From Haloarcula sp. CBA1127 (GTDB lineage: Archaea > Halobacteriota > Halobacteria > Halobacteriales > Haloarculaceae), in assembly GCF_001485575.1 (NCBI RefSeq), contig NZ_BCNB01000006.1:1736001-1800000 (forward strand): DNA of 64,000 nt, in the 5' to 3' direction. The notes below the pieces were generated by a model, which worked only from the letters and a program-made list of their open reading frames with translations, ran no database searches and was not told the DNA's origin. Below, one piece after another: positions 18,728 to 27,482 of this stretch; position 1 is the stretch's first letter; every line of letters starts with the position of its first letter. The translations under genes were made by a program, and so were the position numbers.

Positions 18728-19777
18728 TCAGGCCAGCTCTTCGTATGTCTCGACCAGCCGCCGACCGACCCGGTCTAAGCTGTGTTCTCTGGCTGTCTCT
18801 TTGGCGTTCTCACCAAGCCGTTCCCGCAGGTCGGGGTTCTCGGCGAGGCGCTCCAGCGCTTCGCGGAACTCGGCCTCGTCCGCGCAAATAAGACAGTCGT
18901 GACCGTCCTCGTAGTACTCCCGGAACACAGGAATGTCCGAGAGGACGACCGCCTTCCCGCAGGCCATCGCCTCCAGCACAGCGATGCCCTGATTCTCGGC
19001 CTTCGTCGGGAACAGGTACACGTCGCCGGCCCCGAACGCGCCGCGGATGTCTTCGATCCACCCGGTAAAGGTCACGTTCTCGGGCGGGTCGTTCACCCAC
19101 CGGGAGACAGTCTTGGAGGCCTGTGGCCCGGCGTCGTATGGGCCAAACCACGCGAAGTCGTGCTCCGTCGCCTGGGCGAGTTCACAGAACGTCGTCAGCC
19201 CCTTGCGCTCGAAGACGTTGCCGACGGCGAAGACGACCATCCCGTCCAGGTCGTAGCGCCGTCGGTAGTCCTCGCGCAGGTCCTCGTGGCCCGCCAGCGC
19301 GTCGATGTCGACGCCGTTTGTCATCGGCCGTATCGGCACATCAACCGGATACGATTCGAGGATACCCTTCGTGTACTCAGAGGGACAGAGCACGAGGTCG
19401 GCCTGCGAGTAAAACCACCGGAGGTAGCGCCCCAGCGCCGGCGCGATCAGGTTCGACCCGCGGAAGCTATCCCGGAAATCCTCGCGGGTGACGTGGGCGT
19501 GGAGAACGAGCGGGATGTCTGCCTGCGCCGCGTATCGGGCCACGGCGACGGAGCCGGGTCCGATCATGTTGCAGTGAGCGATGTCGAACTCGCGGAACAT
19601 CGGGTCGTTGAACGCGATATTGCCACCCAGCGCCCACGCCGGATGGCCCTCCTGCCAGGGCGTCGTTTCGACCTCGATGTCGGTTTCGGACAGCGCCGCC
19701 CGCTGGTGGTCCACGGCGGTGCCGATGCCCGACCGGTCGAGGCGGTCGGCTAGTTCGAGATAATTCAGGACGCGCAC
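18728..19777 (-). CDS. Glycosyltransferase family 4
   Basis: A GT-B fold sugar transferase of about 349 residues. The GTG at 19777 begins VRVLNYLELADRLDRSGIG, a normal first strand and helix; the upstream in-frame residues to 19879 do not look coding. Donor-binding features include MTNGVD, AVGNVFERKGL and the EX7E motif in ENQGIAVLEAMACGKAVV. The acceptor is unknown. With the gene at 16158 it suggests glycolipid or surface glycan synthesis in this neighbourhood. It converges with the MFS gene, 23 bp apart. Confidence 0.85.
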   Translation of the reverse strand: MRVLNYLELADRLDRSGIGTAVDHQRAALSETDIEVETTPWQEGHPAWALGGNIAFNDPMFREFDIAHCNMIGPGSVAVARYAAQADIPLVLHAHVTREDFRDSFRGSNLIAPALGRYLRWFYSQADLVLCPSEYTKGILESYPVDVPIRPMTNGVDIDALAGHEDLREDYRRRYDLDGMVVFAVGNVFERKGLTTFCELAQATEHDFAWFGPYDAGPQASKTVSRWVNDPPENVTFTGWIEDIRGAFGAGDVYLFPTKAENQGIAVLEAMACGKAVVLSDIPVFREYYEDGHDCLICADEAEFREALERLAENPDLRERLGENAKETAREHSLDRVGRRLVETYEELA

Positions 19778-19984
19778 GTCTCGGGCAACTCCGCCGGGGC
19801 CGAAAATCCTATCGACTTCACCCAAAAAACGGACCTGATACGCAGAGAGGTTCCCGACCCTTTTCGGCTGGTCAAACAACTACAGGGTAGGACTTTCTGG
19901 CTGTTCACAAAGTTTCCAAACTATGACCTCACATCTGCTAGCTCGTTCGGAAGGCATTTTCCCGCCGCCGACACAGTACCGCCA

Positions 19985-20272
19985 ATGACGGACGAGGCGA
20001 CCATCGCCCGCGAGCGTATCGAGCGCCTCCAGTCGCTCGCTCGCGAGGCCGTGCAGGCCGGCAACGAGGAGCGCGCCCGGTCGTACGTCCGACGTGCTCG
20101 GCGTGTCGCTGAACGCCACCGCCTGCGCCTGCCGCGGTCGTTTGAGCGGTCGACGTGTGACGCCTGCGATACGTACCTCCTGCACGGCCACAACGCCCGG
20201 TCTCGAACTCAGTCCGGCCATGTCGTCATCACGTGTGACTGTGGGTCACAGTCCCGCTACCCGTACGACTGA
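19985..20272 (+). CDS. rnp4: Ribonuclease P protein component 4 (Rpp21/Rpr2)
   Basis: A zinc-binding protein subunit of archaeal RNase P, which trims tRNA 5' ends. Two N-terminal helices rich in Arg and Glu are followed by the zinc ribbon: CDAC near residue 55 and CDCG near residue 85. The length of 95 residues and the RYVRRARRVAERHR-like helix are typical for the family. It is followed after 52 bp by a YhbY-type RNA-binding gene, consistent with an RNA-processing unit. Confidence 0.93.
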   Translation: MTDEATIARERIERLQSLAREAVQAGNEERARSYVRRARRVAERHRLRLPRSFERSTCDACDTYLLHGHNARSRTQSGHVVITCDCGSQSRYPYD

Positions 20273-20324
20273 GGATTCTTTACGACTACTGGTTTTAAGG
20301 GGCTGTCCTCGCTAAACGGTGTAC

Positions 20325-20573
20325 ATGAGTGATTCTTCTCGACAATCGCGGATACACGACCTCGACGCGACGCTTCGCGTCGGCAAACACGGCATCGAAT
20401 CCGTCGCAGACGAACTCGACGACCAACTGGAGAACACAGACCTCGTGAAGGTGAAGTTCCTTCGGTCGTCCAGGGGCGGCACAACAGCCGAGGAACTCGC
20501 CGACGACCTGGCTGAGATGGTCAATGCTGACGTGATTCAGGTCCGGGGCCACACCGCGGTGTTCGAGAAATGA
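20325..20573 (+). CDS. YhbY/CRM-domain RNA-binding protein
   Basis: A single CRM domain of 82 residues, the family that includes ribosome-assembly factor YhbY. The ATG at 20325 begins MSDSSRQSR; the domain has the features LRVGKHGI and VKVKFLRSSRGG in place of the GxxG loop region. It probably acts in rRNA or tRNA maturation. It follows rnp4 and overlaps the MscS start by four bases (ATGA at 20570-20573). Confidence 0.9.
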   Translation: MSDSSRQSRIHDLDATLRVGKHGIESVADELDDQLENTDLVKVKFLRSSRGGTTAEELADDLAEMVNADVIQVRGHTAVFEK

Positions 20574-21451
20574 TGCAGGTCCAACCGCTCGCCGACCTGC
20601 TCAACGGGTTTGGCGTCCCAGCCGCCGGCTCCATCGCCTCAGCGGTGGTTTTCGTCGTCGTCTTCGTCCTCGTCTACATCCTGGGGAAGGCGATTGTCCT
20701 GCCCATCGTCGACCGCTCGCTCAAGTCGCGCGACCTCGATACCCACGCGCGGCGACCGCTGAAGAAGGTCGTCAGCATCGGTATCGTGTTCGTCGCCATC
20801 TCTGTCGCCTTCGGGATGGCCGAGTACGGGAACTTCCTGCAGTCGCTGGCGACTATCGCCGCGGCGGCGACGCTGGCCATCGGCTTCGCGATGCAGGATG
20901 TCCTCCAGAACTTCGTCGCCGGCGTGTTCATCTACACCGACAAGCCGTTCCGGATCGGCGACTGGATCGAGTGGGATGGCAACTCCGGCGTCGTTGAGGA
21001 CATTAGCCTTCGTGTTACCCGCGTCCGGACCTTCGACAACGAACTGCTGACCGTGCCGAACTCGAATCTAACCGATGGCGTTATTAAGAACCCTGTCGCC
21101 AAGGACCAACTCCGCTTGAAGTTCGTGTTCGGCATCGACTACGACGACGACATCGACGAAGCGACCGAAATCATTCTCGACGAGGCTAGGGCACACCCGG
21201 AGATTATGGACGACCCCGAGCCCTCGGTTCGCCTCGTTGAACTCGGTGATTCCTCTGTCGGACTGCAGTCCCGTATCTGGATCAAGAACCCGAGTCGGTC
21301 CGACTTCGTCAAGACACGCGCTGAATACGTCAAGTCAGTCAAGCAACGCTTCGACGCCGAGGACATCAATATGCCGTACCCGAACCGGACCATCGGCGGC
21401 GGGCTGGAGATGTCCGGGCTCGACGGCGTCGTGGAACCGGCCGACGACTGA
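20570..21451 (+). CDS. Small-conductance mechanosensitive channel (MscS family)
   Basis: A membrane channel that releases solutes on hypo-osmotic shock. Three N-terminal membrane segments (about residues 18-40, 63-85 and 95-125) end in the pore-lining TM3, with the AAAATLAIGFAMQDVLQNF segment. The beta domain follows (PFRIGDWIEWDGNSGVVEDI), then the mixed alpha/beta C-terminal domain. The 293-residue length fits the small MscS group. The start overlaps the upstream RNA-binding gene. A second ATG at 20573 is equally possible. Confidence 0.93.
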   Translation: MMQVQPLADLLNGFGVPAAGSIASAVVFVVVFVLVYILGKAIVLPIVDRSLKSRDLDTHARRPLKKVVSIGIVFVAISVAFGMAEYGNFLQSLATIAAAATLAIGFAMQDVLQNFVAGVFIYTDKPFRIGDWIEWDGNSGVVEDISLRVTRVRTFDNELLTVPNSNLTDGVIKNPVAKDQLRLKFVFGIDYDDDIDEATEIILDEARAHPEIMDDPEPSVRLVELGDSSVGLQSRIWIKNPSRSDFVKTRAEYVKSVKQRFDAEDINMPYPNRTIGGGLEMSGLDGVVEPADD

Positions 21452-21665
21452 TCACCACTGACGCGATATCGTCATAAGAGACCACGACACACCGACGTTT
21501 TACGATCTGTGCGACGCTACGTGTGGTTTGGAATCTCCGTGCCGGCTCTTTCCGTATTCGCTTCCCGAAAAGTAGGACGGACACCTCACTGTCATTCGCG
21601 TAGACATGACTTCCTCAGATGGCTTTTTGCTGCTGACGAACCGCTCGCAGCAAGATGCTACGGTA

Positions 21666-21722
21666 GCTGAGGGATTTGAGCCACGGTCGGAACAGGCTCC
21701 TCCCGGATACAAATCCCTCAGC
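21666..21722. repeat. Inverted repeat derived from the tRNA-Arg 3' end
   Basis: GCTGAGGGATTTG (21666-21678) and its exact inverse CAAATCCCTCAGC (21710-21722) could form a 13-bp stem with a 31-nt loop. The same 14 bases, GCTGAGGGATTTGA, occur in the tRNA gene at 21768-21781, where they encode the T arm and part of the acceptor stem. Such a duplication is typical of an attachment-site footprint, but a regulatory hairpin is also possible. Confidence 0.5.
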
Positions 21723-21763
21723 CGACGCTTCTCGGTGCTCACTGTCGTTCGCACAAAAGTCAC

Positions 21764-21837
21764 GGGCGCTGAGGGATTTGAACCCCCGACGGTTTGGTCC
21801 GAAGCCAAGCACTCTGTCCAAGCTGAGCTAAGCGCCC
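21764..21837 (-). tRNA. tRNA-Arg (anticodon TCG)
   Basis: The reverse complement folds as a complete 74-nt cloverleaf. The 7-bp acceptor stem pairs GGGCGCT with AGCGCCC. The D arm has GCTC/GAGT. The anticodon loop CTTCGGA gives anticodon TCG. The T arm pairs GGGGG with CCCTC around TTCAAAT. The top pair of the anticodon stem (position 27 with 43) is a C-A mismatch. CCA is not encoded. No intron was seen. Confidence 0.93.
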
Positions 21838-21911
21838 TACGTACAATGGTATGATGGTGTTATGGTTTAAACCAACCGGTTCCGCCGCGCCATGGGACCG
21901 CGGTCACGTGA

Positions 21912-22187
21912 TTACTCCGAGACCGCTTCAGCTGTGTCAGAATCAGTGTCAGCGGCGACCTCGGCCACGACCGCCTCTGTGTCGACGCCCCGTTCTTCGG
22001 CGAGTGCCTCGATGAGCGCGCGCTGTTCGGCCAGTTCCTGCTCCATCCCGTCGACGCGGGTGTTTGTCTCGTCGACAGTGCTTCGCAAGTCCTCAAGCTG
22101 CGTCTTCAGCTCGTTGACCTTCTTGTAGAGGTCCTCGGCGATGTCGGCAACCTTCTGTATCTTTTTCGCGGTGGAACCCAGTCCCAT
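21912..22187 (-). CDS. Haloarchaeal coiled-coil protein (DUF5798-like)
   Basis: A 91-residue acidic cytoplasmic protein. After a short N-terminus (MGLGSTAKKIQKVADIAEDL), a long coiled coil runs from about residue 15 to 67 with regular heptads, and the C-terminus is an acidic disordered tail. From memory this matches a widely conserved haloarchaeal family of unknown function, DUF5798. It is a single gene next to tRNA-Arg. Confidence 0.8.
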   Translation of the reverse strand: MGLGSTAKKIQKVADIAEDLYKKVNELKTQLEDLRSTVDETNTRVDGMEQELAEQRALIEALAEERGVDTEAVVAEVAADTDSDTAEAVSE

Positions 22188-22266
22188 GGCCTCGGCTACG
22201 GCGAGCCGACATTTCCTCGTTTCGCTCGAACGTCGCTGTTAAGACGCCGCCGGACCGAGCGACGAT

Positions 22267-22680
22267 ATGGACGACTTGCGGCTCGCTCCGACTGTCGGCA
22301 TCGTCGGGTGCGTTCTGTATCTCCTTGTACTCGCGGTCCCATACAGCCTCGTCGAAACAGCGAGTGCCGTCGGGGCGTACTACAGTTCGGGGGCGCTATC
22401 CCCGCTACTACCCGGGGTATTCGCGCTTGTTTGCATCATCGTGCTGGCGGCCGGCCGCGAGGGGCGGTCGGACCCGAGCGTCGCGGCGGGCGCGAGCATC
22501 GGCATGGGCGTATTCATCGTCGCCCTCAGTGTCCTCTGGGCGGTCACCGTCCCCGAGAGCCTCGTGCTGGGACTGACTGAGTCGACGCTGATGGAGCACC
22601 ACCGCTGGGGTGTCGTCATCGCGGGCCTCCTCATCCCGCTCGGTGGGACATGGTTCGCGCGGGCGCTGGACCTGCTGTAG
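22267..22680 (+). CDS. Four-helix membrane protein, unknown function
   Basis: A 137-residue integral membrane protein with four hydrophobic segments (about residues 9-30, 42-62, 75-98 and 112-134). The codon use is normal for the genome. No functional motif was recognised; a conserved-looking MEHHRWG loop precedes the last helix. It lies just before the SRP RNA gene on the same strand. Confidence 0.75.
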   Translation: MDDLRLAPTVGIVGCVLYLLVLAVPYSLVETASAVGAYYSSGALSPLLPGVFALVCIIVLAAGREGRSDPSVAAGASIGMGVFIVALSVLWAVTVPESLVLGLTESTLMEHHRWGVVIAGLLIPLGGTWFARALDLL

Positions 22681-22763
22681 GCCGGTCTGTCCACCGGCGC
22701 GTCGTCCAGCGGTCTGTGGGCGCATCCGAAAGGCCCTTATGGGGCGGCGGCGGACTTTCAGAT

Positions 22764-23068
22764 GGACTAGGTCGGGGGGCTAGGCCCCCCTCCTTGCCCG
22801 CACTGTGGTCTTGAGCGGGGACCGAACACCGGGGGCGTCCGGTCTGACGGACGTGGACCCCGTGAGCTAACGTGGAAGCCTCGTCCCACGGGGACGGCGG
22901 TCCGCGTGGTCGCACCTGCAGGGGTGCGCCCACGTGGTTAAACGATGGCACTCCGCCAGGCACGGAAGTGAGCAGCGGACCATCGAACACCCGTCGCTCG
23001 TGGGGTCGCGGGGTGGAGGAGGCAAACGGGATTACCCGCGTCCGAACGCCGGGCCATCCTGGCTGTCC
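22764..23068 (+). ncRNA. ffs: Signal recognition particle RNA (archaeal 7S RNA)
   Basis: The RNA scaffold of the signal recognition particle. Helix 8 is recognisable at about 22949-22980: CAGGCACGGAAGTGAGCAGC has the GGAA tetraloop and the asymmetric AGCAG loop that bind SRP54. The 5' end (GGACTAGG) can pair with the 3' end (CCTGGCTGTCC), giving helix 1 as in archaea. The total of about 305 nt matches the known haloarchaeal 7S RNA size of about 304. A strong GC hairpin follows the 5' end. The ends are estimated to within a few bases. Confidence 0.9.
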
Positions 23069-23386
23069 GTTCCATTCATACCTACAGTCACTACCCGTGA
23101 ACAGTCGTACTGCAGGCGTTTTTGCGGAGACCTCTCAGTACATATTACGAGAAAAGCCGATAGTTGAATGTAAATGGTGGTGCCCTATCTATACGAAATT
23201 CCCAATGGCAGACATATCTTATCCTATATCCGGTATATAGTGACAGATATGAGAATATAGGAAAGTAATTCGCCTTTCTATTCGTATATTTGTATAAACG
23301 GACTGCTTTTCAGCCTGTCGTCGTCAATATTAGTGGTGATTAACTGATTTCGTCCATCTATCGGCTATCGGCGGCGACACTTGAGA
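23069..23386. other. AT-rich intergenic region
   Basis: From about 23140 to 23345 the sequence is markedly AT-rich compared with its surroundings (runs such as TATATCCGGTATATAGTGAC). No gene, tRNA or clear repeat was seen. It may hold SRP RNA termination signals. Confidence 0.5.
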
Positions 23387-25054
23387 CTACGGCGACTCGC
23401 CAGCGCTGTCGTCGGCATTCCACGCCTGCAACTCTTTCCGGCGGATTTTCCCGCTTGTCGTCTGTGGCAACGCATCAGCGAACTCGATCTCGCGGGGGTA
23501 TTCGTACTCGGCAAGGTGCTCTCTGACGACGGACTGGATTTCCGACCGGAGCGTCTCGTGGGCCGGCGCATCGGCCGATGCTTCCACGTACGCCTTGATG
23601 ATTTCGCCCCGGGTGTCGTCTGGCACACCGATGACGCCCGCCTGAACTGCGTCGGGGTGTTCGAGAATCGCGCTCTCGACCTCCATCGGCCCGACGCGGT
23701 AGCCACTGGTGATGATAACGTCGTCCTTGCGCGATTTGAACCAGACGTAGCCGTCGTCGTCCTGTCGTGCCAAGTCGCCGGTGACGAACCAGCCGTCGAC
23801 CTCCTTGGCCGCCGTCTTCTCCGGCATATTCCAGTACTCGTCGAAAAACACCGAGCGATCGTGTGGCCGCACCGCTATCTCGCCGAGTTCACCGGCTGAG
23901 AGTGGCTCAGCAACGCCGCTGTCGGCGGCGTCGGGGTCCAGAATCGCCAGGTCATACCCCGGTAACGGCTTGCCCATGCTGCTGGGCTGTGTGTCGAACC
24001 AGTTCGAGTTGTTGGCGACGACGAGATTCAGTTCTGTCTGACCGTAGAACTCGTTGATGGTGACCGAGTCAAACGTCTCCGCCACCCAGTCGACGATTTC
24101 CGGGGTCAACGACTCGCCGCCGACGGCAAACGTCTCGATGGCGAGGTCGTACGCCGCTGTCGGGTCCTCGACGTCCATCAGCATTCGGAGGGCGGTGGCC
24201 GGCATGAACAACTGAGTGACATCGAACTCTGAGAGAAGGCCGAACGCGTCGTCGGCCTCGAACCCCGATGCGGGATAGCCGACGATGGTCCCGCCGTGGT
24301 GCCACGTCGCGAAGAGGGTCCCGCCGAGCGCCGCGCCCCAGGCCCAGTCCGCGGGCGTCCAGACCGTCGCGTCCGGTCCCAGCCCTTGATCGAAGAAGTT
24401 GTACGCGGCTGCGGCACGTCCGAGCCAGAGCGCGTGTGAGTGCCGGACGCCTTTCGGCGGCCCCGTCGACCCGCTCGTGTACAGTATCGCCGTGTCGGTG
24501 TCCGGCGTGGAGTCATACGGTTCGATGTCGGTGTTTTCCGGCGCGGCGAGCACGTCCTCGAAGGCGTGGACATCACCAGCCGGCGCGTCGGTTTCGATTT
24601 CGACGACGTGTTCCAACGCTGGACAGTCGTCCCGGATTGCGTCGATATCGTCGCGCACGGCCGGGTCGATAACGGCCACAGACACACCGGCGTCGTCCAG
24701 CCGGTACTGGAGCGCGTCCGTCCCGAACAGGACCGTCAGCGGGACCGAGACGGCCCCAAGCTTCCAGTTCGCCAGGTGCGTGATCGGGTTCTGTGGGTTC
24801 TGTGGCACGACGACGCCGACGCGGTCGCCGGCCTCGACACCGAGTCCGGCCAGCCCCGCGGCGAGTCTGTCCGATAGCTCGTCCAGTTCGCGGAACGTGT
24901 ACTGCTCGCGCCGCCCGTCGGGGTACGCCTGTTCGAGCGCCACCCTGTCGAGATCGTCGTGTTTTTGCAGAAAATCGACCGCCGGATTATACGACGTCGG
25001 TAGGTCCCAGGTGAACTGATCGTGGGCCTCGTCGTACCCCTCGAAGTCCGGCAT
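23387..25054 (-). CDS. AMP-forming acyl-CoA synthetase-like protein
   Basis: A cytoplasmic adenylating enzyme that would convert a carboxylic acid, ATP and CoA to acyl-CoA. The AMP-binding loop is ILYTSGSTGPPKGV, the hinge region is WFVTGDLARQDDDGYVWF, and the catalytic lysine lies in TTSGKIRRKE near the C-terminus. The VNEFYGQTE-like motif reads INEFYGQTE. The ATG at 25054 begins MPDFEGYDEAH; an ATG at 25069 is the alternative. The sequence resembles the acetyl/medium-chain group (AcsA or AcsM) rather than long-chain enzymes. The substrate is not determined. It is a single gene beside an AT-rich gap. Confidence 0.88.
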   Translation of the reverse strand: MPDFEGYDEAHDQFTWDLPTSYNPAVDFLQKHDDLDRVALEQAYPDGRREQYTFRELDELSDRLAAGLAGLGVEAGDRVGVVVPQNPQNPITHLANWKLGAVSVPLTVLFGTDALQYRLDDAGVSVAVIDPAVRDDIDAIRDDCPALEHVVEIETDAPAGDVHAFEDVLAAPENTDIEPYDSTPDTDTAILYTSGSTGPPKGVRHSHALWLGRAAAAYNFFDQGLGPDATVWTPADWAWGAALGGTLFATWHHGGTIVGYPASGFEADDAFGLLSEFDVTQLFMPATALRMLMDVEDPTAAYDLAIETFAVGGESLTPEIVDWVAETFDSVTINEFYGQTELNLVVANNSNWFDTQPSSMGKPLPGYDLAILDPDAADSGVAEPLSAGELGEIAVRPHDRSVFFDEYWNMPEKTAAKEVDGWFVTGDLARQDDDGYVWFKSRKDDVIITSGYRVGPMEVESAILEHPDAVQAGVIGVPDDTRGEIIKAYVEASADAPAHETLRSEIQSVVREHLAEYEYPREIEFADALPQTTSGKIRRKELQAWNADDSAGESP

Positions 25055-25164
25055 CACTGTCCAGACCATGGCATATCGGTCGCCTGGGTGGCTGTTGCGT
25101 CTTTCGGTCACCGTCGACACACCCGATCCGGCAGAACTTTCCGTCTTCCCCTCCCGACTTTACC

Positions 25165-25767
25165 GTGGACTCTACCGACATTCGGGAGGAATGGGCCGAG
25201 CGGTCCGGCGAATACTCTCCCGCGTATTATGCCTACTATGGAGCGGACGAGACGAGTGAGCTAGTGCAGTCGATACTCGCAGAGCATGTCGAGCAGGACG
25301 CGGCTGTGCTGGAGGTTGGCTGCAGCTCTGGGCGGCACCTCGCTGCGCTGGCTGACGCTGGCTACTCGGATTTGACCGGCGTCGATATCAACGCCGATGC
25401 GTTAGATGTCCTTGCTGAGACGTATCCCGACCTCGCAGCCACCGGCTCGTTCCACGCGATGGCTATCGAGGAGTTCGTCACAGATGTCGCGGACGACACG
25501 TACGATGTCATTTTCTCTGTCGAAACACTGCAGCACCTCCATCCAGACGTCGACTGGGCGTTCGAGGAACTGGCACGGATCGTAGATGACCTGTTGATTA
25601 CCGTTGAGAACGAAGGTGGCGACCCGGGTGAAGTAAACTACGTCGATGACAACGTCCCGCTGTATTACCGGGACTGGAATGCGGTGTTCACAGACTGTGG
25701 ACTTACCGAGGTAGATTCAATAGACGGAAAGCGAGATACTGTCCGCATCTTTCAGGTACCTGAGTAG
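25165..25767 (+). CDS. Class I SAM-dependent methyltransferase
   Basis: A cytoplasmic methyltransferase of 200 residues. Motif I is VLEVGCSSGRHLAAL near residue 49, followed by the acidic VDIN (motif II) and a YDVIFSVETLQHLH motif near residue 112. No target-recognition domain is visible, so the substrate (small molecule, protein or lipid) is unknown. The start is a GTG at 25165; no ATG is available at a sensible place. Its promoter region is shared with the divergent acyl-CoA synthetase. Confidence 0.85.
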   Translation: MDSTDIREEWAERSGEYSPAYYAYYGADETSELVQSILAEHVEQDAAVLEVGCSSGRHLAALADAGYSDLTGVDINADALDVLAETYPDLAATGSFHAMAIEEFVTDVADDTYDVIFSVETLQHLHPDVDWAFEELARIVDDLLITVENEGGDPGEVNYVDDNVPLYYRDWNAVFTDCGLTEVDSIDGKRDTVRIFQVPE

Positions 25768-26296
25768 GCTGTAGTGAAAGTAGGTTTGTATAGGGCGCTA
25801 TTGAGATGAGAAGGTGATATAAGTACATATATGCGCGAAATTGGGTAGCAAAAATCTGAATATGGTGGTAAACGCACAGGTGACGCTTGGAGAGCTCACG
25901 TGCAAATTTAGAGGTGTTTGTGGCTCGTTAGAAATACATATTGAACGGATGGTGACAGAGCGGAGTCTCGTTGATATCATATTGATATTAGTCCGATAAT
26001 TGTGTATTGGATAGGAACTGAACTACTGAACGGCGGCCTTACACGGAACCGTCCCAGTATCATCACTCTCCGTTGCAGAAGTGGGCTTGGGAGCGGTGAG
26101 TATGTGTCTCACGACACGCTCACTGGGATACCAGAATAACGTCTGTACGTCTGTCATTCGTAGTGTTCCGTATTGCTGAACGGCAGCTCGCCCGATTGGG
26201 AATGGGTTGCCAGCCGACGGTAGTGCTTTCCCGACAGGCAAGAAGCATACCGTTGCCAGCACAAGATTCATGTATTGTTGCAGTTTGCAACTCTGT
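25768..26296. other. AT-rich intergenic region without supported gene
   Basis: The first 230 bases are AT-rich and include GTTGATATCATATTGATATT near 25970. The following part is GC-normal with an 82-codon minus-strand frame that shows no family resemblance. The sequence TACTGAACGGCGGCC near 26022 recalls similar TGAACGG words near 28270-28480, which may be a shared element. Confidence 0.4.
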
Positions 26297-27160
26297 ATGA
26301 GGTACTACCAGCTACGTGACGGGAACTCACAGCGGTTAGCGGTCGAAACTGGGGACGGTGTGTATGATTTGACCAGCGTCAAACCGCAGCTTCGAACGTT
26401 CCGCGACCTCCTCAAATCGGCCTCGATTGCGGATACCGCACCGGACGAACTCAGCGCCCGCCATCTCGATGCCGCTGAGGCAGTGTCCGAACAACGACTC
26501 GAAGCCACTACTACCGATCCCGTCACCGCCGACGAAGTCTGGGCCGCTGGCGTCACGTACCAGATCAGCGAAGAAGCGCGGACAGAAGAAAGCGGCACGC
26601 CGGAGATGTACCTTGACGTGTACGATGCGGAGCGGCCGGAAATTTTCTTCAAGTCGACGCCCAATCGGACTGTCGGCCCCGATGAAGCGGTTGGCATCCG
26701 CGCCGACTCAGACTGGGACGTGCCCGAGCCCGAGCTTGCAATTGTTCTCTACGAGGGCGACATCGTCGGCTACACAGTTGGCAACGATATGAGCAGTCGG
26801 TCTATCGAGGGAGAAAACCCGCTGTACCTCCCCCAGGCCAAGGTGTACGACCGCTGTTGTTCGGTCGGCCCGGCCGTCGTCACGGATATCGAAGACCCGC
26901 ACTCGCTGGCACTTTCGATGTCGATTCACCGCGACGGAGACCGTGTCTACCACGGGGAGACCAACACCAGCGAGATGAAACGCACCTGTGAGGAACTCGT
27001 TTCGTACTACACCGCGCACAACGCAGTCCCCGAGCTGTCAGTGCTACTTACCGGGACCTCGCTCGTTCCCGACGACGATTTTACGCTGCAAGAAGGGGAC
27101 GAAGTCACCATCGACATCGAGTCCATCGGAACACTACACAATTCAGTTACGGTCGTCTGA
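26297..27160 (+). CDS. FAH-family 2-keto-3-deoxy-sugar-acid dehydratase-like protein
   Basis: A cytoplasmic enzyme of the fumarylacetoacetate hydrolase fold, 287 residues. The ATG at 26297 begins MRYYQLRDGNSQRLAVE. The conserved metal-site segments are visible: a GVTYQISEEAR region, PEPELAIVLYEGDIVGY and DMSSRSIEG. This pattern resembles 2-keto-3-deoxyarabinonate/xylonate dehydratases (XacE or KdaD), which make alpha-ketoglutarate semialdehyde in archaeal pentose oxidation. The IclR-type gene downstream supports a catabolic role, as XacR controls the Haloferax xac genes. A different keto-acid hydrolase role remains possible. Confidence 0.75.
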   Translation: MRYYQLRDGNSQRLAVETGDGVYDLTSVKPQLRTFRDLLKSASIADTAPDELSARHLDAAEAVSEQRLEATTTDPVTADEVWAAGVTYQISEEARTEESGTPEMYLDVYDAERPEIFFKSTPNRTVGPDEAVGIRADSDWDVPEPELAIVLYEGDIVGYTVGNDMSSRSIEGENPLYLPQAKVYDRCCSVGPAVVTDIEDPHSLALSMSIHRDGDRVYHGETNTSEMKRTCEELVSYYTAHNAVPELSVLLTGTSLVPDDDFTLQEGDEVTIDIESIGTLHNSVTVV

Positions 27161-27482
27161 GTGGCTATCGGACCGGGCGGTCTGGTAACCGCTGCGCACA
27201 GGGTTTCACAGCGTGATACCCCACTCGGCCCTCGACTGGTTCCGATTGCGTGCCTGTGTGTCGGTCTGGTGGAGGTTTGCGCCGATGGAGTTATCACAGC
27301 CCTCCGTCTGACTGCACGCTCCACGGATATACCTACCTGCGACAATCGGCTGTGACGTACGTGCCTCAGTGTGCGGTGATTTGCTATCGGTATGCCGTGA
27401 GAAAACCAGTGTGCCGTCGAGGCTGCCGCTCTGTCCCAGATGTTTGAACAACTGTTTTGTACGAGGGGAGACATGGCCGAGT
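27161..27482. other. Intergenic region, no gene seen
   Basis: A GC-normal gap between the FAH-family gene and the IclR regulator. Several short open frames exist but none has convincing codon use. It probably holds the regulator's promoter. Confidence 0.45.

Noticed and set aside
21606..21854. An 82-codon frame over the tRNA-Arg region with the EGFEPPT motif
   Set aside because: It is the reverse complement reading of the tRNA gene; this motif is a known artefact of tRNA genes called as proteins.
22631..22990. Minus- and plus-strand open frames overlapping the SRP RNA
   Set aside because: They cover the structured 7S RNA and have no homology-like features.
26023..26271. An 82-codon minus-strand frame
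   Set aside because: No recognisable family, no good start context, and it overlaps the upstream region of the FAH-family gene.
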